Positions 1-6,202 of a stretch of DNA of 7,196 bases are shown one piece after another; positions within the stretch are counted from its first letter, which is position 1; every line of letters begins with the position of its first letter. This DNA is from Oscillospiraceae bacterium (lineage in GTDB: Bacteria; Bacillota; Clostridia; Oscillospirales; Oscillospiraceae). Under the pieces are notes generated by a model that saw only the letters and a program-made list of their open reading frames with translations, was not told where the DNA came from and searched no databases. The stretch is taken from positions 1 to 7,196 of the forward strand of contig JAGCMI010000146.1 of NCBI GenBank assembly GCA_017646545.1. Reading direction: 5' to 3'. The position numbers and the translations under genes are program-made.

Positions 1-210
1 AGCATCCTAACACCCCAACTGGCCATCAATGCGGCAGAAACCGCCATGAATTTTCTGCGCCCCACCCGTCCCCGCTGCCCCCACATGGGCTGCGCGCTGA
101 AATGGAACAGCGCAGAGCGCAGCTGGGATTGCAGCTGCCACGGCTCCCGTTTTGCAGAAGACGGCACGCTGATCAATAACCCGGCACAGCGGGAGATACG
201 AAAGCCCTAG
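1..210 (+). CDS. C-terminal end of a Rieske [2Fe-2S] protein, probably FAD-dependent oxidoreductase (partial)
   Basis: This is the 3' end of a gene read in frame 1; 69 codons and a TAG stop are visible and the start lies off the left edge. The fragment contains a full Rieske cluster-binding signature. Box one is CPHMGC at visible residues 26-31 and box two is CSCHGS at 44-49. By analogy with known Rieske proteins, C26, H28, C44 and H47 ligate the [2Fe-2S] cluster, and C31 with C46 form the stabilising disulfide. In Firmicutes, a Rieske domain at the extreme C-terminus with this spacing and the ALKWN stretch is typical of YhfW-like proteins, with an N-terminal FAD oxidoreductase (DAO) domain. 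The flavin part cannot be seen here, so the full architecture is inferred. The residue two after the conserved serine is F51, where high-potential bc1 Rieske proteins have tyrosine. The natural electron partner is unknown. No clear terminator follows the stop. Confidence 0.8.
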   Translation, partial: SILTPQLAINAAETAMNFLRPTRPRCPHMGCALKWNSAERSWDCSCHGSRFAEDGTLINNPAQREIRKP

Positions 211-247
211 CTGCCATATATCCTTTCTCAAGGTCTGAATTTTCTCG

Positions 248-275
248 TTGAAATCATTGGAAAACATGATATAAT
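248..275 (+). promoter_or_regulatory. Promoter P1 of ktrB-ktrA (extended -10)
   Basis: A TTGAAA -35 box (248-253) and a perfect TATAAT -10 box (270-275) are separated by 16 bases. The bases TGA immediately before the -10 box form an extended -10 element (TGnTATAAT). This is a strong vegetative sigma-70/SigA type promoter by sequence. Transcription would start near 281-283, giving a leader of only about 48 bases before the ktrB start at 330. Confidence 0.78.
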
Positions 276-286
276 AGTGCTATAGA
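257..286 (+). promoter_or_regulatory. Possible second, overlapping promoter P2 of ktrB-ktrA
   Basis: A second pair of boxes overlaps P1: TTGGAA (257-262) and TATAGA (281-286), 18 bases apart. TGC sits directly before the -10, again an extended -10 context. Its -10 is 11 bases downstream of the P1 -10, so RNA polymerase could not occupy both at once. It is weaker than P1 by consensus match and may be coincidental in this AT-rich stretch. Confidence 0.35.
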
Positions 287-329
287 ATGTCCCTTTCCAA
301 GCAAAAAACAACAAGGAAGATGATGCTTT

Positions 330-1688
330 ATGGCTAGGAAGAAATTTTCTCTCTCCACCACACAGATCGTCCTGCTCTCGTTTCTCATTACCATATTCGC
401 CGGAAGTATACTGCTGGCGCTACCCATTAGCGCTGCGGACGGCACACCGGCACCCTATATTGACGCACTATTTACCGCCACCACCGCCACCTGCGTTACC
501 GGTTTGGTCACTGTACCAACTGTTTCCACCTGGAGTACCTTTGGCCATGTGGTGATTCTGTTGCTGATTCAGATTGGCGGCCTGGGCATCGTGACCATCA
601 TGTCCGGTGTGATGATGCTGCTCAACCGTAAAATGGGTATCGGAGACCGGCTGTTGATTCAAGATGCCTTCAATCTGAACACCATGTCCGGCTTGGGAAA
701 ATTTATAAAAAATGTACTTTCCGGTACTTTGGCCATGGAGTTGGCCGGCGCGCTGCTTTATATGACGGTATTTGTCCCGGAATTTGGTCTCCGGGGCATC
801 TGGATCTCCGTGTTTAATTCCGTTTCCGCCTTCTGCAATGCCGGCATCGACATCATCGGATCCAACAGCCTATGCAACTATGCCACTCATCCGCTAATCA
901 ACCTGACCACCTGTTTGCTTATCATTTTGGGCGGTCTTGGCTATATTGTTTGGTGGGATGTGCTGCGTGTTCTGCAGACCCGTACCCGGCGCAACCATAA
1001 ATTTTTCCGCCATCTGACCCTGCACAGCAAGATTGCTATCACAGCCACCATCGTGCTGATTTTTTCCGGTGCCCTGGCAATGTTGCTGCTGGAATACAAC
1101 AATCCCCTGAGCATCGGCAATATGTCCCTGTTTGACAAGATTCAGGTAGCTTTTTTTCAGTCCGTCACCACCCGCACTGCCGGTTTCGCCAGCATTCCGC
1201 AGGAAAACCTAACCACTGCCGGTGCATTGACCTCGCTGATTTTGATGTTCATTGGCGGATCCCCCGTAGGCACTGCCGGCGGTGTTAAAACTGTCACCGT
1301 AATCACCCTGCTCTGCTCTGCTTTGGCCACCATTCGGGGCAGAAAATACGCCTCCCTTTTCCACCGCACCGTTTCCGTCGCGTCCATCCGCAAGGCTGTT
1401 GCTGTCGTCAGTGCCTTTATGGCGATCCTGCTGACTTCCACCATCCTGCTGGCCACTTGTACGGATGCCCCCGCTCTGGACATTCTCTATGAATCAGTCA
1501 GCGCCACGGCAACCGTAGGCCTGTCGCGAAATCTGACCGCCACTTTGAACATGTGGGGCAAGCTTGTAATTATCGTGACCATGTATTTGGGCCGTGTTGG
1601 TCCCATCTCTCTTGCCGTGGCACTGGGCAGCAAAAGTGAAAGTCAAAATCTGGTATCTGACCCCCCGGAAGAAATCTGTATCGGTTAG
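330..1688 (+). CDS. ktrB: Ktr potassium uptake system, membrane channel subunit KtrB
   Basis: This 452-residue integral membrane protein of the TrkH/KtrB/HKT superfamily imports K+ when bound to a KtrA ring. Its length matches KtrB (about 450) rather than TrkH (about 480). The four M1-P-M2 repeats are recognisable from their selectivity-filter loops: TCVTGL (filter glycine 58), CNAGI (glycine 172), TRTAGF (glycine 285) and ATVGLS (glycine 397). The glycine-rich intramembrane loop that gates KtrB lies in the third repeat at residues 309-320 (GGSPVGTAGGVK). The conserved arginine of the last helix is R422 in LGRVGP. The cytoplasmic N-terminus is short. The ATG at 330 is preceded by an AAGGAAG ribosome binding site about 10 bases upstream. 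An ATG at 320 is out of frame and closes after a few codons. ktrA follows 12 bases after the stop, so the two are co-transcribed. Sodium dependence, reported for some Ktr systems, cannot be judged from sequence. Confidence 0.95.
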   Translation: MARKKFSLSTTQIVLLSFLITIFAGSILLALPISAADGTPAPYIDALFTATTATCVTGLVTVPTVSTWSTFGHVVILLLIQIGGLGIVTIMSGVMMLLNRKMGIGDRLLIQDAFNLNTMSGLGKFIKNVLSGTLAMELAGALLYMTVFVPEFGLRGIWISVFNSVSAFCNAGIDIIGSNSLCNYATHPLINLTTCLLIILGGLGYIVWWDVLRVLQTRTRRNHKFFRHLTLHSKIAITATIVLIFSGALAMLLLEYNNPLSIGNMSLFDKIQVAFFQSVTTRTAGFASIPQENLTTAGALTSLILMFIGGSPVGTAGGVKTVTVITLLCSALATIRGRKYASLFHRTVSVASIRKAVAVVSAFMAILLTSTILLATCTDAPALDILYESVSATATVGLSRNLTATLNMWGKLVIIVTMYLGRVGPISLAVALGSKSESQNLVSDPPEEICIG

Positions 1689-1700
1689 AGGAGAAATACT

Positions 1701-2348
1701 ATGCAAAAGAAGAAAACCTACGCTGTTTTTGGCCTTGGCCGCTATGGTACCGCCGTTGCGCGAGAGTTGATCGACAACGGAATGGAAGTCATTGCCGTGG
1801 ATATGGACCAAAAAACCGTCACCGAAGCTGCCGCCTACCTGCCGGTATGCAAATGCGCTGACATCACCGATGCTGAGGTCATTGATCGGCTCGGCATCGC
1901 CAATATTGATACTGTTATCATCAGCATGGCCGGTAATCTGGAGGCCAGCGTCATGGCCGTTACATTGTGCAAAGAAGCCGGCGTAAGTACCGTCATCGCC
2001 AAATGTGCCAACGAAATGCATCAGAAAATTTTGCTGCGGGTCGGTGCAGATAAGGTAGTCTTTCCGGAAAACGAATCCGGTATCCGTCTGGCCAAAAGCC
2101 TCCTCAGCTCCGGCTTTATTGACATGATCTCTCTGTCAAAGGATGTGTCCATGGTAGAGGTGGATGTGAAGGACGAATGGGTTGGTAAAAATCTGATTGA
2201 TCTGAATCTCCGCAAAAAATATGGCTTCAACATCGTAGCCATCCGCATCGGTCAGCAAGTCAGCGTCAGCATTGACCCTCAACAGCCCCTACAAAAGGAC
2301 ATGACCCTGATCGTCATTGCCCACACAGCCAAGCTGTCCCGGCTGTGA
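1701..2348 (+). CDS. ktrA: Ktr potassium uptake system, regulatory RCK subunit KtrA
   Basis: A 215-residue cytosolic protein with one RCK unit, as usual for KtrA (about 220 residues). The N-terminal Rossmann domain (about residues 5-130) opens with the nucleotide-binding glycine motif GLGRYG at 11-16. The acidic pair D34/D36 at the end of the second strand is where KtrA-type domains contact the adenosine ribose. ATP/ADP and NADH binding by this family controls KtrB opening. The C-terminal RCK_C domain (about 140-213) contains the DLNLRKKYGFN stretch typical of KtrA. In some Firmicutes this domain binds c-di-AMP, which inhibits uptake; whether it does so here is inference. The start is set by AGAGGAG (1687-1693), which overlaps the ktrB stop, an arrangement favouring coupled translation. 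Channel-first order is the reverse of the Bacillus subtilis ktrA-ktrB operon. A terminator follows 22 bases after the stop. Confidence 0.94.
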   Translation: MQKKKTYAVFGLGRYGTAVARELIDNGMEVIAVDMDQKTVTEAAAYLPVCKCADITDAEVIDRLGIANIDTVIISMAGNLEASVMAVTLCKEAGVSTVIAKCANEMHQKILLRVGADKVVFPENESGIRLAKSLLSSGFIDMISLSKDVSMVEVDVKDEWVGKNLIDLNLRKKYGFNIVAIRIGQQVSVSIDPQQPLQKDMTLIVIAHTAKLSRL

Positions 2349-2370
2349 CCCTATCGGTTATAAAAATGAA

Positions 2371-2402
2371 GGAGGAACCCAACGGGGCTCCTCCCTCTTT
2401 TT
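2371..2402. terminator. Bidirectional intrinsic terminator between ktrA and the convergent hydrolase
   Basis: The arms GGAGGA-A-CCC (2371-2380) and GGG-C-TCCTCC (2385-2394) enclose an AACG loop (2381-2384). The + strand run CTCTTTTT follows (2395-2402). On the other strand the stem is followed by TTCATTTTT, so both convergent genes can use it. The stem has one non-Watson-Crick pair, A2377 with C2388. It is an A-C mismatch in ktrA-side RNA but a U-G wobble in RNA from the hydrolase gene, so the hairpin should be more stable for leftward transcripts. Confidence 0.85.
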
Positions 2403-2428
2403 ATGGGGTAAAATCGCAATTCCAAGCA

Positions 2429-3082
2429 TCACTCCAGCGATCCCTTTTCCAGCAGATCGGCATACACACCGCCGAAACGCTCCAACTCTGCCACCAAAAA
2501 TCCTGCCATGCGAACTGCACCCTCTGCTTTCAGATGGGTGTTGTCCTTGGGCCAGACGAAGAAAGGTTTGGAGTTTTCATCCCCAAGTTCCTTCAAAAAC
2601 GCTTCCGTCAGGGCGGTCAAATCCGCCACCGGCACATCTTCTTCCACTCCCACCTGCCGCACCGCCTCGGGATACACTCCATGGCTGCCAGGTTTGAATT
2701 GACCGTTTTCGTCAAACAGCCGCCGGGCAATGGGGGTGATCAACACCGGATATGCCCCCCTCTTTCTGGCTTCATTGATAAAATAGCGCAGATTGTCCCG
2801 GAAAGAGCCATTGGGGTCCGTGTGCCGGGCCGGGTCGTCCTTTTCATCATTATGGCCAAACTGGATCAGCAGGAAATCTCCTGGCTCCATCCCATACTGG
2901 GCAGGGGCAAACAAGCCCTCATCCAGAAAAGATTTGGTGCTGCGACCATTTTTTGCCAGGGAAATGACCTGCGTATCGTCTTTTAAATATAGTGGCAGAC
3001 CTTGGGACATGCCGGTTTGGGGATAGGTGTGGATCTTATTGATGGCAACGGTACTGTCACCAATGTAATAAATCTTCTTCAT
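2429..3082 (-). CDS. SGNH/GDSL hydrolase, rhamnogalacturonan acetylesterase-like (cytoplasmic)
   Basis: A 217-residue SGNH-fold esterase. All four blocks are present: GDST with nucleophile S10, NGRS with oxyanion glycine G46, FGHND with N78, and DNTH with the catalytic pair D180/H183. GDSTV followed by a TYPQTGMSQG stretch is characteristic of the rhamnogalacturonan acetylesterase group (carbohydrate esterase family 12, as in YesY and RhgT), which removes acetyl groups from pectin oligosaccharides. There is no signal peptide or membrane segment. It would therefore act in the cytosol, presumably on imported acetylated oligosaccharides; the exact substrate is inferred and could be another acetylated sugar. 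The gene is monocistronic, convergent to ktrA and divergent from trkA. Its start is supported by GGGAG (3089-3093 on the + strand) six bases upstream of the ATG. No pectin or sugar-transport genes lie beside it in this window. Confidence 0.87.
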   Translation of the reverse strand: MKKIYYIGDSTVAINKIHTYPQTGMSQGLPLYLKDDTQVISLAKNGRSTKSFLDEGLFAPAQYGMEPGDFLLIQFGHNDEKDDPARHTDPNGSFRDNLRYFINEARKRGAYPVLITPIARRLFDENGQFKPGSHGVYPEAVRQVGVEEDVPVADLTALTEAFLKELGDENSKPFFVWPKDNTHLKAEGAVRMAGFLVAELERFGGVYADLLEKGSLE

Positions 3083-3117
3083 AATTTTCTCCCGTTCCAG
3101 TCTTTTCTTATATTTTT

Positions 3118-3146
3118 ATTATATCCTGCACCACAAATCACCGCAA
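3118..3146 (-). promoter_or_regulatory. Leftward promoter of the SGNH hydrolase
   Basis: Read on the minus strand, TTGCGG (3146-3141) and a perfect TATAAT (3123-3118) are 17 bases apart. Transcription would start near 3111, leaving a leader of about 28 bases. The -35 box is a weak match, so an activator may be needed. Confidence 0.6.
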
Positions 3147-3157
3147 GTCTTTTTCTA

Positions 3158-3186
3158 TTGCCAAATGTATAAAAATATGGTATAAT
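3158..3186 (+). promoter_or_regulatory. Promoter of trkA-trkH (extended -10)
   Basis: TTGCCA (3158-3163) and a perfect TATAAT (3181-3186) are exactly 17 bases apart. TGG lies directly before the -10 box and forms an extended -10. The predicted start near 3193 gives a leader of about 43 bases. This start point lies beside the upstream in-frame TTG at 3197, which argues against TTG as the trkA start codon. Confidence 0.75.
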
Positions 3187-3221
3187 ATTAGAAATATTGA
3201 TCAAAAAGACTAACCGCCAAC

Positions 3222-3229
3222 AAGGAGGT
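3222..3229 (+). promoter_or_regulatory. Ribosome binding site that fixes the trkA start
   Basis: AAGGAGGT is a near-perfect anti-16S match, six bases before the ATG at 3236. An in-frame TTG at 3197 would add 13 residues, but it has no Shine-Dalgarno and sits only a few bases from the predicted transcription start. The added residues would also precede the beta strand that must begin the Rossmann fold. Confidence 0.9.
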
Positions 3230-3235
3230 TTTTCC

Positions 3236-4594
3236 ATGAATATCATTATTGCCGGCAACGGCAAAGTAGGCAGTTCTCTGGCGCGACGTCTGTCCGAAGA
3301 GGGCTATAATTTGACTTTGATCGACTCTAATGCCGATGTGCTTTCCGATGTGTGCGAGGATTGCGATGTCATCGGTGTGGAGGGAAACTGCGCCTCCATG
3401 CCCGTGCTGCAGCAGGCCGGTGTGGAAGATGCGGATCTTCTGATTGCTGCCACCAGCCAGGACGAAGTGAACCTGCTGTGCTGCACCACCGCCCACGGCT
3501 TAAACCCCCGGCTGCATACCATCGGCCGTATCCGCAACCCGGAATACACCCAGCAGATTTATGCTATGCGGGATGTGTTTGCGCTGTCGCTTTCCGTCAA
3601 TCCGGAGAAGCAGGCCGCCAGAGAAATTGAGAGCCTGCTGCGCTTCCCCGGCTTTTTGCAGCGGGATACTTTCGCCAAAGGCCGTACCGCCATTGTGGAA
3701 CTGCGGGTGGATCGGGACAGCCGCCTGCGCAATGTATCTTTGAACACCCTCAACAGCATCGTCAAGTGCAGAGTGCTGGTCTGCGCCGTTCTGCGGGACG
3801 GGGATGCCATCACCCCCGGCGGTACATTCGTGCTGCAGGAGGGCGACCGGGTATTCGTCACCGCCCCCACCGCCAATCTCTCCACGCTGCTGAAGAATTT
3901 GAACATTCTCACCCGTAAAGTCCGCAAGGTGCTGCTGTGCGGCGGCGGACGAATCAGCCAATATCTGGCTGAGCAGCTGTGCAAGGATGGCATTTCTGTA
4001 TCCTTGATAGAGGTGGATTATAACCGCTGTGTGCAGTTGGCTTCCGCCCTGCCGGATGCCACCATCATCCACGGTGATGCCACGGATAAATCTTTGCTGG
4101 AAGAGCATGGTCTGGGCAACTGTGATGCCCTGATCTCCCTGACCGATACGGACGAGCTGAATATGATCATCTCCCTGTATGCCAACACCCGTGGCGTTCC
4201 TCAGGTCATCACCAAGCTGGGACATCCGGAAAACCGCAGCATCAGCAACAATCTGGCGCTGGGCAGTGTCATCTCCCCCAGAGAACTGTGCTGCGATACC
4301 ATCGTTCGTTATGTCCGCGCCATGAGTAACCTCAGCGGCACCGCAGAAAGCGTCCACACCATTGCTGGTGGACAGGTCGAAGCGGTAGAATTCCGGGTGG
4401 ACGAGCACACCCAGAATCTGGGCACCCCGCTGAAAAACATTCGGCTCCGGGAGGGTGTGCTGCTGGTGAGCATCACACACGGCTCCGTCACCGAGATTCC
4501 CAGCGGTAATTCCGCCTTCCTGGAGGGCGACACTATCGTGGCTGTCACCAGCCGACGGGGTTCTCTGCGGCAGATCAACGATATCTTCGCATAA
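3236..4594 (+). CDS. trkA: Trk potassium uptake system, double-RCK regulatory subunit TrkA
   Basis: A 452-residue cytosolic nucleotide-binding protein that assembles on TrkH and gates K+ uptake. It carries two tandem RCK units, which separates TrkA from the single-unit KtrA upstream. Unit one has a Rossmann domain starting at residue 1 with GNGKVG (7-12) and acidic D30, followed by an RCK_C domain at about 145-215. Unit two restarts at about residue 230 with GGGRIS (236-241) and acidic E259, followed by an RCK_C domain at about 365-450. The length equals the family norm (about 450-460). In unit two, serine 241 replaces the usual third glycine of the GxGxxG motif, so nucleotide binding there may be altered. 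It is the first gene of a two-gene operon. trkH begins 12 bases after its stop with a GAGGG ribosome binding site (4595-4599). Control by ATP/ADP or NADH is known for the family but not visible here. Confidence 0.94.
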   Translation: MNIIIAGNGKVGSSLARRLSEEGYNLTLIDSNADVLSDVCEDCDVIGVEGNCASMPVLQQAGVEDADLLIAATSQDEVNLLCCTTAHGLNPRLHTIGRIRNPEYTQQIYAMRDVFALSLSVNPEKQAAREIESLLRFPGFLQRDTFAKGRTAIVELRVDRDSRLRNVSLNTLNSIVKCRVLVCAVLRDGDAITPGGTFVLQEGDRVFVTAPTANLSTLLKNLNILTRKVRKVLLCGGGRISQYLAEQLCKDGISVSLIEVDYNRCVQLASALPDATIIHGDATDKSLLEEHGLGNCDALISLTDTDELNMIISLYANTRGVPQVITKLGHPENRSISNNLALGSVISPRELCCDTIVRYVRAMSNLSGTAESVHTIAGGQVEAVEFRVDEHTQNLGTPLKNIRLREGVLLVSITHGSVTEIPSGNSAFLEGDTIVAVTSRRGSLRQINDIFA

Positions 4595-4606
4595 GAGGGC
4601 CGGCCT

Positions 4607-6052
4607 ATGAATTATAAAATGATGGGCCGTTTCATGGGCAATATTCTGCTGGTGGAAGCGCTGTTCATGCTACCCGCCGGAATCATCAGCCTATGCTACG
4701 GTGAAGTAAATACCATGTGGAGCTTTTTGGCATCCGCAGCCATCACATTGGCAGTATCGCTCATCCTGCGGCTGCTTTGCAAAGGCGCTCCCAGCGCTTT
4801 CTACGCAAAAGAAGGTCTTGTATGTGTGGGCTTAAGCTGGATCGCCATGAGTTTATTTGGCTGCCTTCCCTTCTGGCTTTCCAAGGAAATTCCCCTGTTT
4901 ATCGATGCTTTCTTTGAAATCGTATCCGGCTTCACCACCACCGGTTCTTCCATCCTGCTGGAGGTGGAAAGCCTAAGCAAGGGCGCCCTCTTTTGGCGAT
5001 CCTTCAGCCATTGGCTGGGTGGCATGGGTGTGCTGGTGTTTCTGTTGGCCTTCACCAGCGAAAAAGGCAGCGGCTTTACCATGCATCTGCTGCGGGCCGA
5101 ATCCCCCGGTCCCAATGTAGGCAAACTGGTACCGAAAATGCGCTCCACTGCAACCATTTTGTACCTAATCTACATTGCGCTGACCGTCATCAACATCATT
5201 TTCCTGTTATGCGGCGGTATGCATCTATTTGAGGCTGTCTGCCATGCCTTCGGTACTGCCGGTACCGGCGGCTTCGGCATCAAAAACGACTCCTTGGCCG
5301 GCTACAGCCCCTATCTGCAGAATGTAACCACCGTGTTTATGCTACTGTTTGGTATCAATTTCAACTGCTATTACCTACTGCTTTTGAGGCAATTCAAAAA
5401 TGTCTTCAAGGATGAGGAACTTCGGCTGTATGTGGGCATTGTTATGGCTTCCATTCTGGCCATCGCTGTGAATATCCACGGACTGTATGATTCTTGGCGC
5501 GAAACCGTCCGCCATTCTGCCTTCCAGGTCGCCAGCATCATTACCACCACCGGCTATGCCACCGCAGATTTTGATCTGTGGCCCAGTTTTTCTAAAGCAG
5601 TACTCATGTGTCTGATGGTGGTGGGCGCCTGTGCCGGCTCCACCGGCGGTGGTTTGAAGGTAGCCAGAATGATGTTGCTGTTCAAGAGTCTCCGCCGCAA
5701 TATCCGCAAAACGCTGAACCCCAAAAAAGTCCAGGTCGTTCGAAATAATGCAAATGTGGTCAGCGAATTGGTGGTAGAAAACGCCAATGCCTATCTTGCA
5801 GCCTATGTAATCATTCTCTTCGCCAGTTTTGTTCTCATCAGTCTGGACGGCTTCAGCGTGGCCACCAATTTCACTGCTGTGCTGGCCTGCTTCAATAACA
5901 TTGGTCCCGGCCTGGAAGCCGTTGGTCCCACCTGCAATTTTGCCGGGTTCAGCGTGCTGTCCAAACTGGTGCTTTGCCTGGATATGCTGCTGGGTCGTTT
6001 GGAGATCTTCCCCATTTTGGTTCTTTTCTCCCGTTCCACCTGGAAAAGATAA
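4607..6052 (+). CDS. trkH: Trk potassium uptake system, membrane channel subunit TrkH
   Basis: A 481-residue membrane protein, the usual TrkH length, with two extra N-terminal helices (about residues 10-32 and 38-57) before the four M1-P-M2 repeats. The pore loops are readable: TTTGSS (glycine 113), TGGFG (glycine 221), TTTGYA (glycine 316) and NNIGPG (glycine 433). The flexible intramembrane loop is GACAGSTGGGLK (340-351), and the conserved arginine of the last helix is R464 in GRLEIFP. The HWLGGMG segment (135-141) after the first filter is a TrkH hallmark not shared with KtrB. The protein takes up K+ when paired with TrkA encoded immediately upstream. The ATG at 4607 lies seven bases after GAGGG, and an 8-base palindrome (GGCCGGCC, 4598-4605) fills that spacer. 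The Lys/Arg-rich stretch at 360-379 is the cytosolic linker before the fourth repeat. I see no broken or missing motif. Confidence 0.95.
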   Translation: MNYKMMGRFMGNILLVEALFMLPAGIISLCYGEVNTMWSFLASAAITLAVSLILRLLCKGAPSAFYAKEGLVCVGLSWIAMSLFGCLPFWLSKEIPLFIDAFFEIVSGFTTTGSSILLEVESLSKGALFWRSFSHWLGGMGVLVFLLAFTSEKGSGFTMHLLRAESPGPNVGKLVPKMRSTATILYLIYIALTVINIIFLLCGGMHLFEAVCHAFGTAGTGGFGIKNDSLAGYSPYLQNVTTVFMLLFGINFNCYYLLLLRQFKNVFKDEELRLYVGIVMASILAIAVNIHGLYDSWRETVRHSAFQVASIITTTGYATADFDLWPSFSKAVLMCLMVVGACAGSTGGGLKVARMMLLFKSLRRNIRKTLNPKKVQVVRNNANVVSELVVENANAYLAAYVIILFASFVLISLDGFSVATNFTAVLACFNNIGPGLEAVGPTCNFAGFSVLSKLVLCLDMLLGRLEIFPILVLFSRSTWKR

Positions 6053-6080
6053 GGTTTTTTTGAATTTAACAAAAAATTTC

Positions 6081-6109
6081 TTGCATTTTGCTCAATTATT
6101 CGTCATAAT
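6081..6109 (+). promoter_or_regulatory. Probable promoter of the CofE-like gene
   Basis: TTGCAT (6081-6086) and CATAAT (6104-6109) are exactly 17 bases apart, each one or two mismatches from consensus. Transcription would begin near 6116 and leave a leader of about 87 bases before the ATG at 6203. Unlike the two potassium promoters it has no TGn extension. Confidence 0.6.
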
Positions 6110-6115
6110 AAAAGG

Positions 6116-6149
6116 GTGTGGGGTCTCTTTTATTCCCCGTCACATTTTT
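6116..6149 (+). terminator. Possible trkA-trkH terminator, or hairpin at the start of the next leader
   Basis: The arms GTGTGGGG (6116-6123) and CCCCGTCAC (6135-6143) can form four G-C pairs, one U-G wobble, a bulged U6140, then three more pairs. They close an 11-base U-rich loop, and ATTTTT (6144-6149) follows. This has the form of an intrinsic terminator for transcripts arriving from trkH. It lies just downstream of the predicted promoter at 6081-6109, so it would also form the first bases of the next transcript. The stem is imperfect. A weaker AT-only inverted repeat (6056-6062 with 6070-6076) lies closer to the trkH stop and is less likely to terminate. Confidence 0.45.
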
Positions 6150-6202
6150 CAGAATCTTCCCGGCCCTGCATACTGCTGAGCCGATGAAACGAGGTTTTAA
6201 TT

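Noticed and set aside
222..233. Small CCTT/AAGG inverted repeat after the Rieske gene as a terminator
   Set aside because: The stem is only four base pairs with no T-run after it, so it does not meet the pattern of an intrinsic terminator.
1494..2021. Minus-strand open frame (175 codons) across the ktrB-ktrA junction
   Set aside because: It spans two real genes in antisense and has no ribosome binding site or recognisable motif.
2345..2986. Plus-strand open frame (213 codons) starting at the ktrA stop
   Set aside because: It runs through the terminator hairpin and is antisense to the SGNH hydrolase, whose four catalytic blocks are intact on the other strand.
3197..3235. TTG start giving trkA 13 extra residues
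   Set aside because: It has no Shine-Dalgarno, lies at the predicted transcription start and places the strong AAGGAGGT site inside the coding region. The ATG at 3236 fits the Rossmann fold start.
3500..4480. Long open frame on the minus strand (326 codons) opposite trkA
   Set aside because: It lies wholly antisense to trkA, whose translation shows two complete RCK units. The antisense product is rich in Gln, His and Gly with no recognisable domain, and long antisense frames are expected at this base composition.
4598..4605. GGCCGGCC palindrome between the trkH ribosome binding site and its ATG
   Set aside because: The two halves are adjacent, so it cannot form a hairpin with a usable loop, and an 8-base palindrome in a GC-rich spacer is plausible by chance. 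No second copy is seen nearby to suggest an operator.
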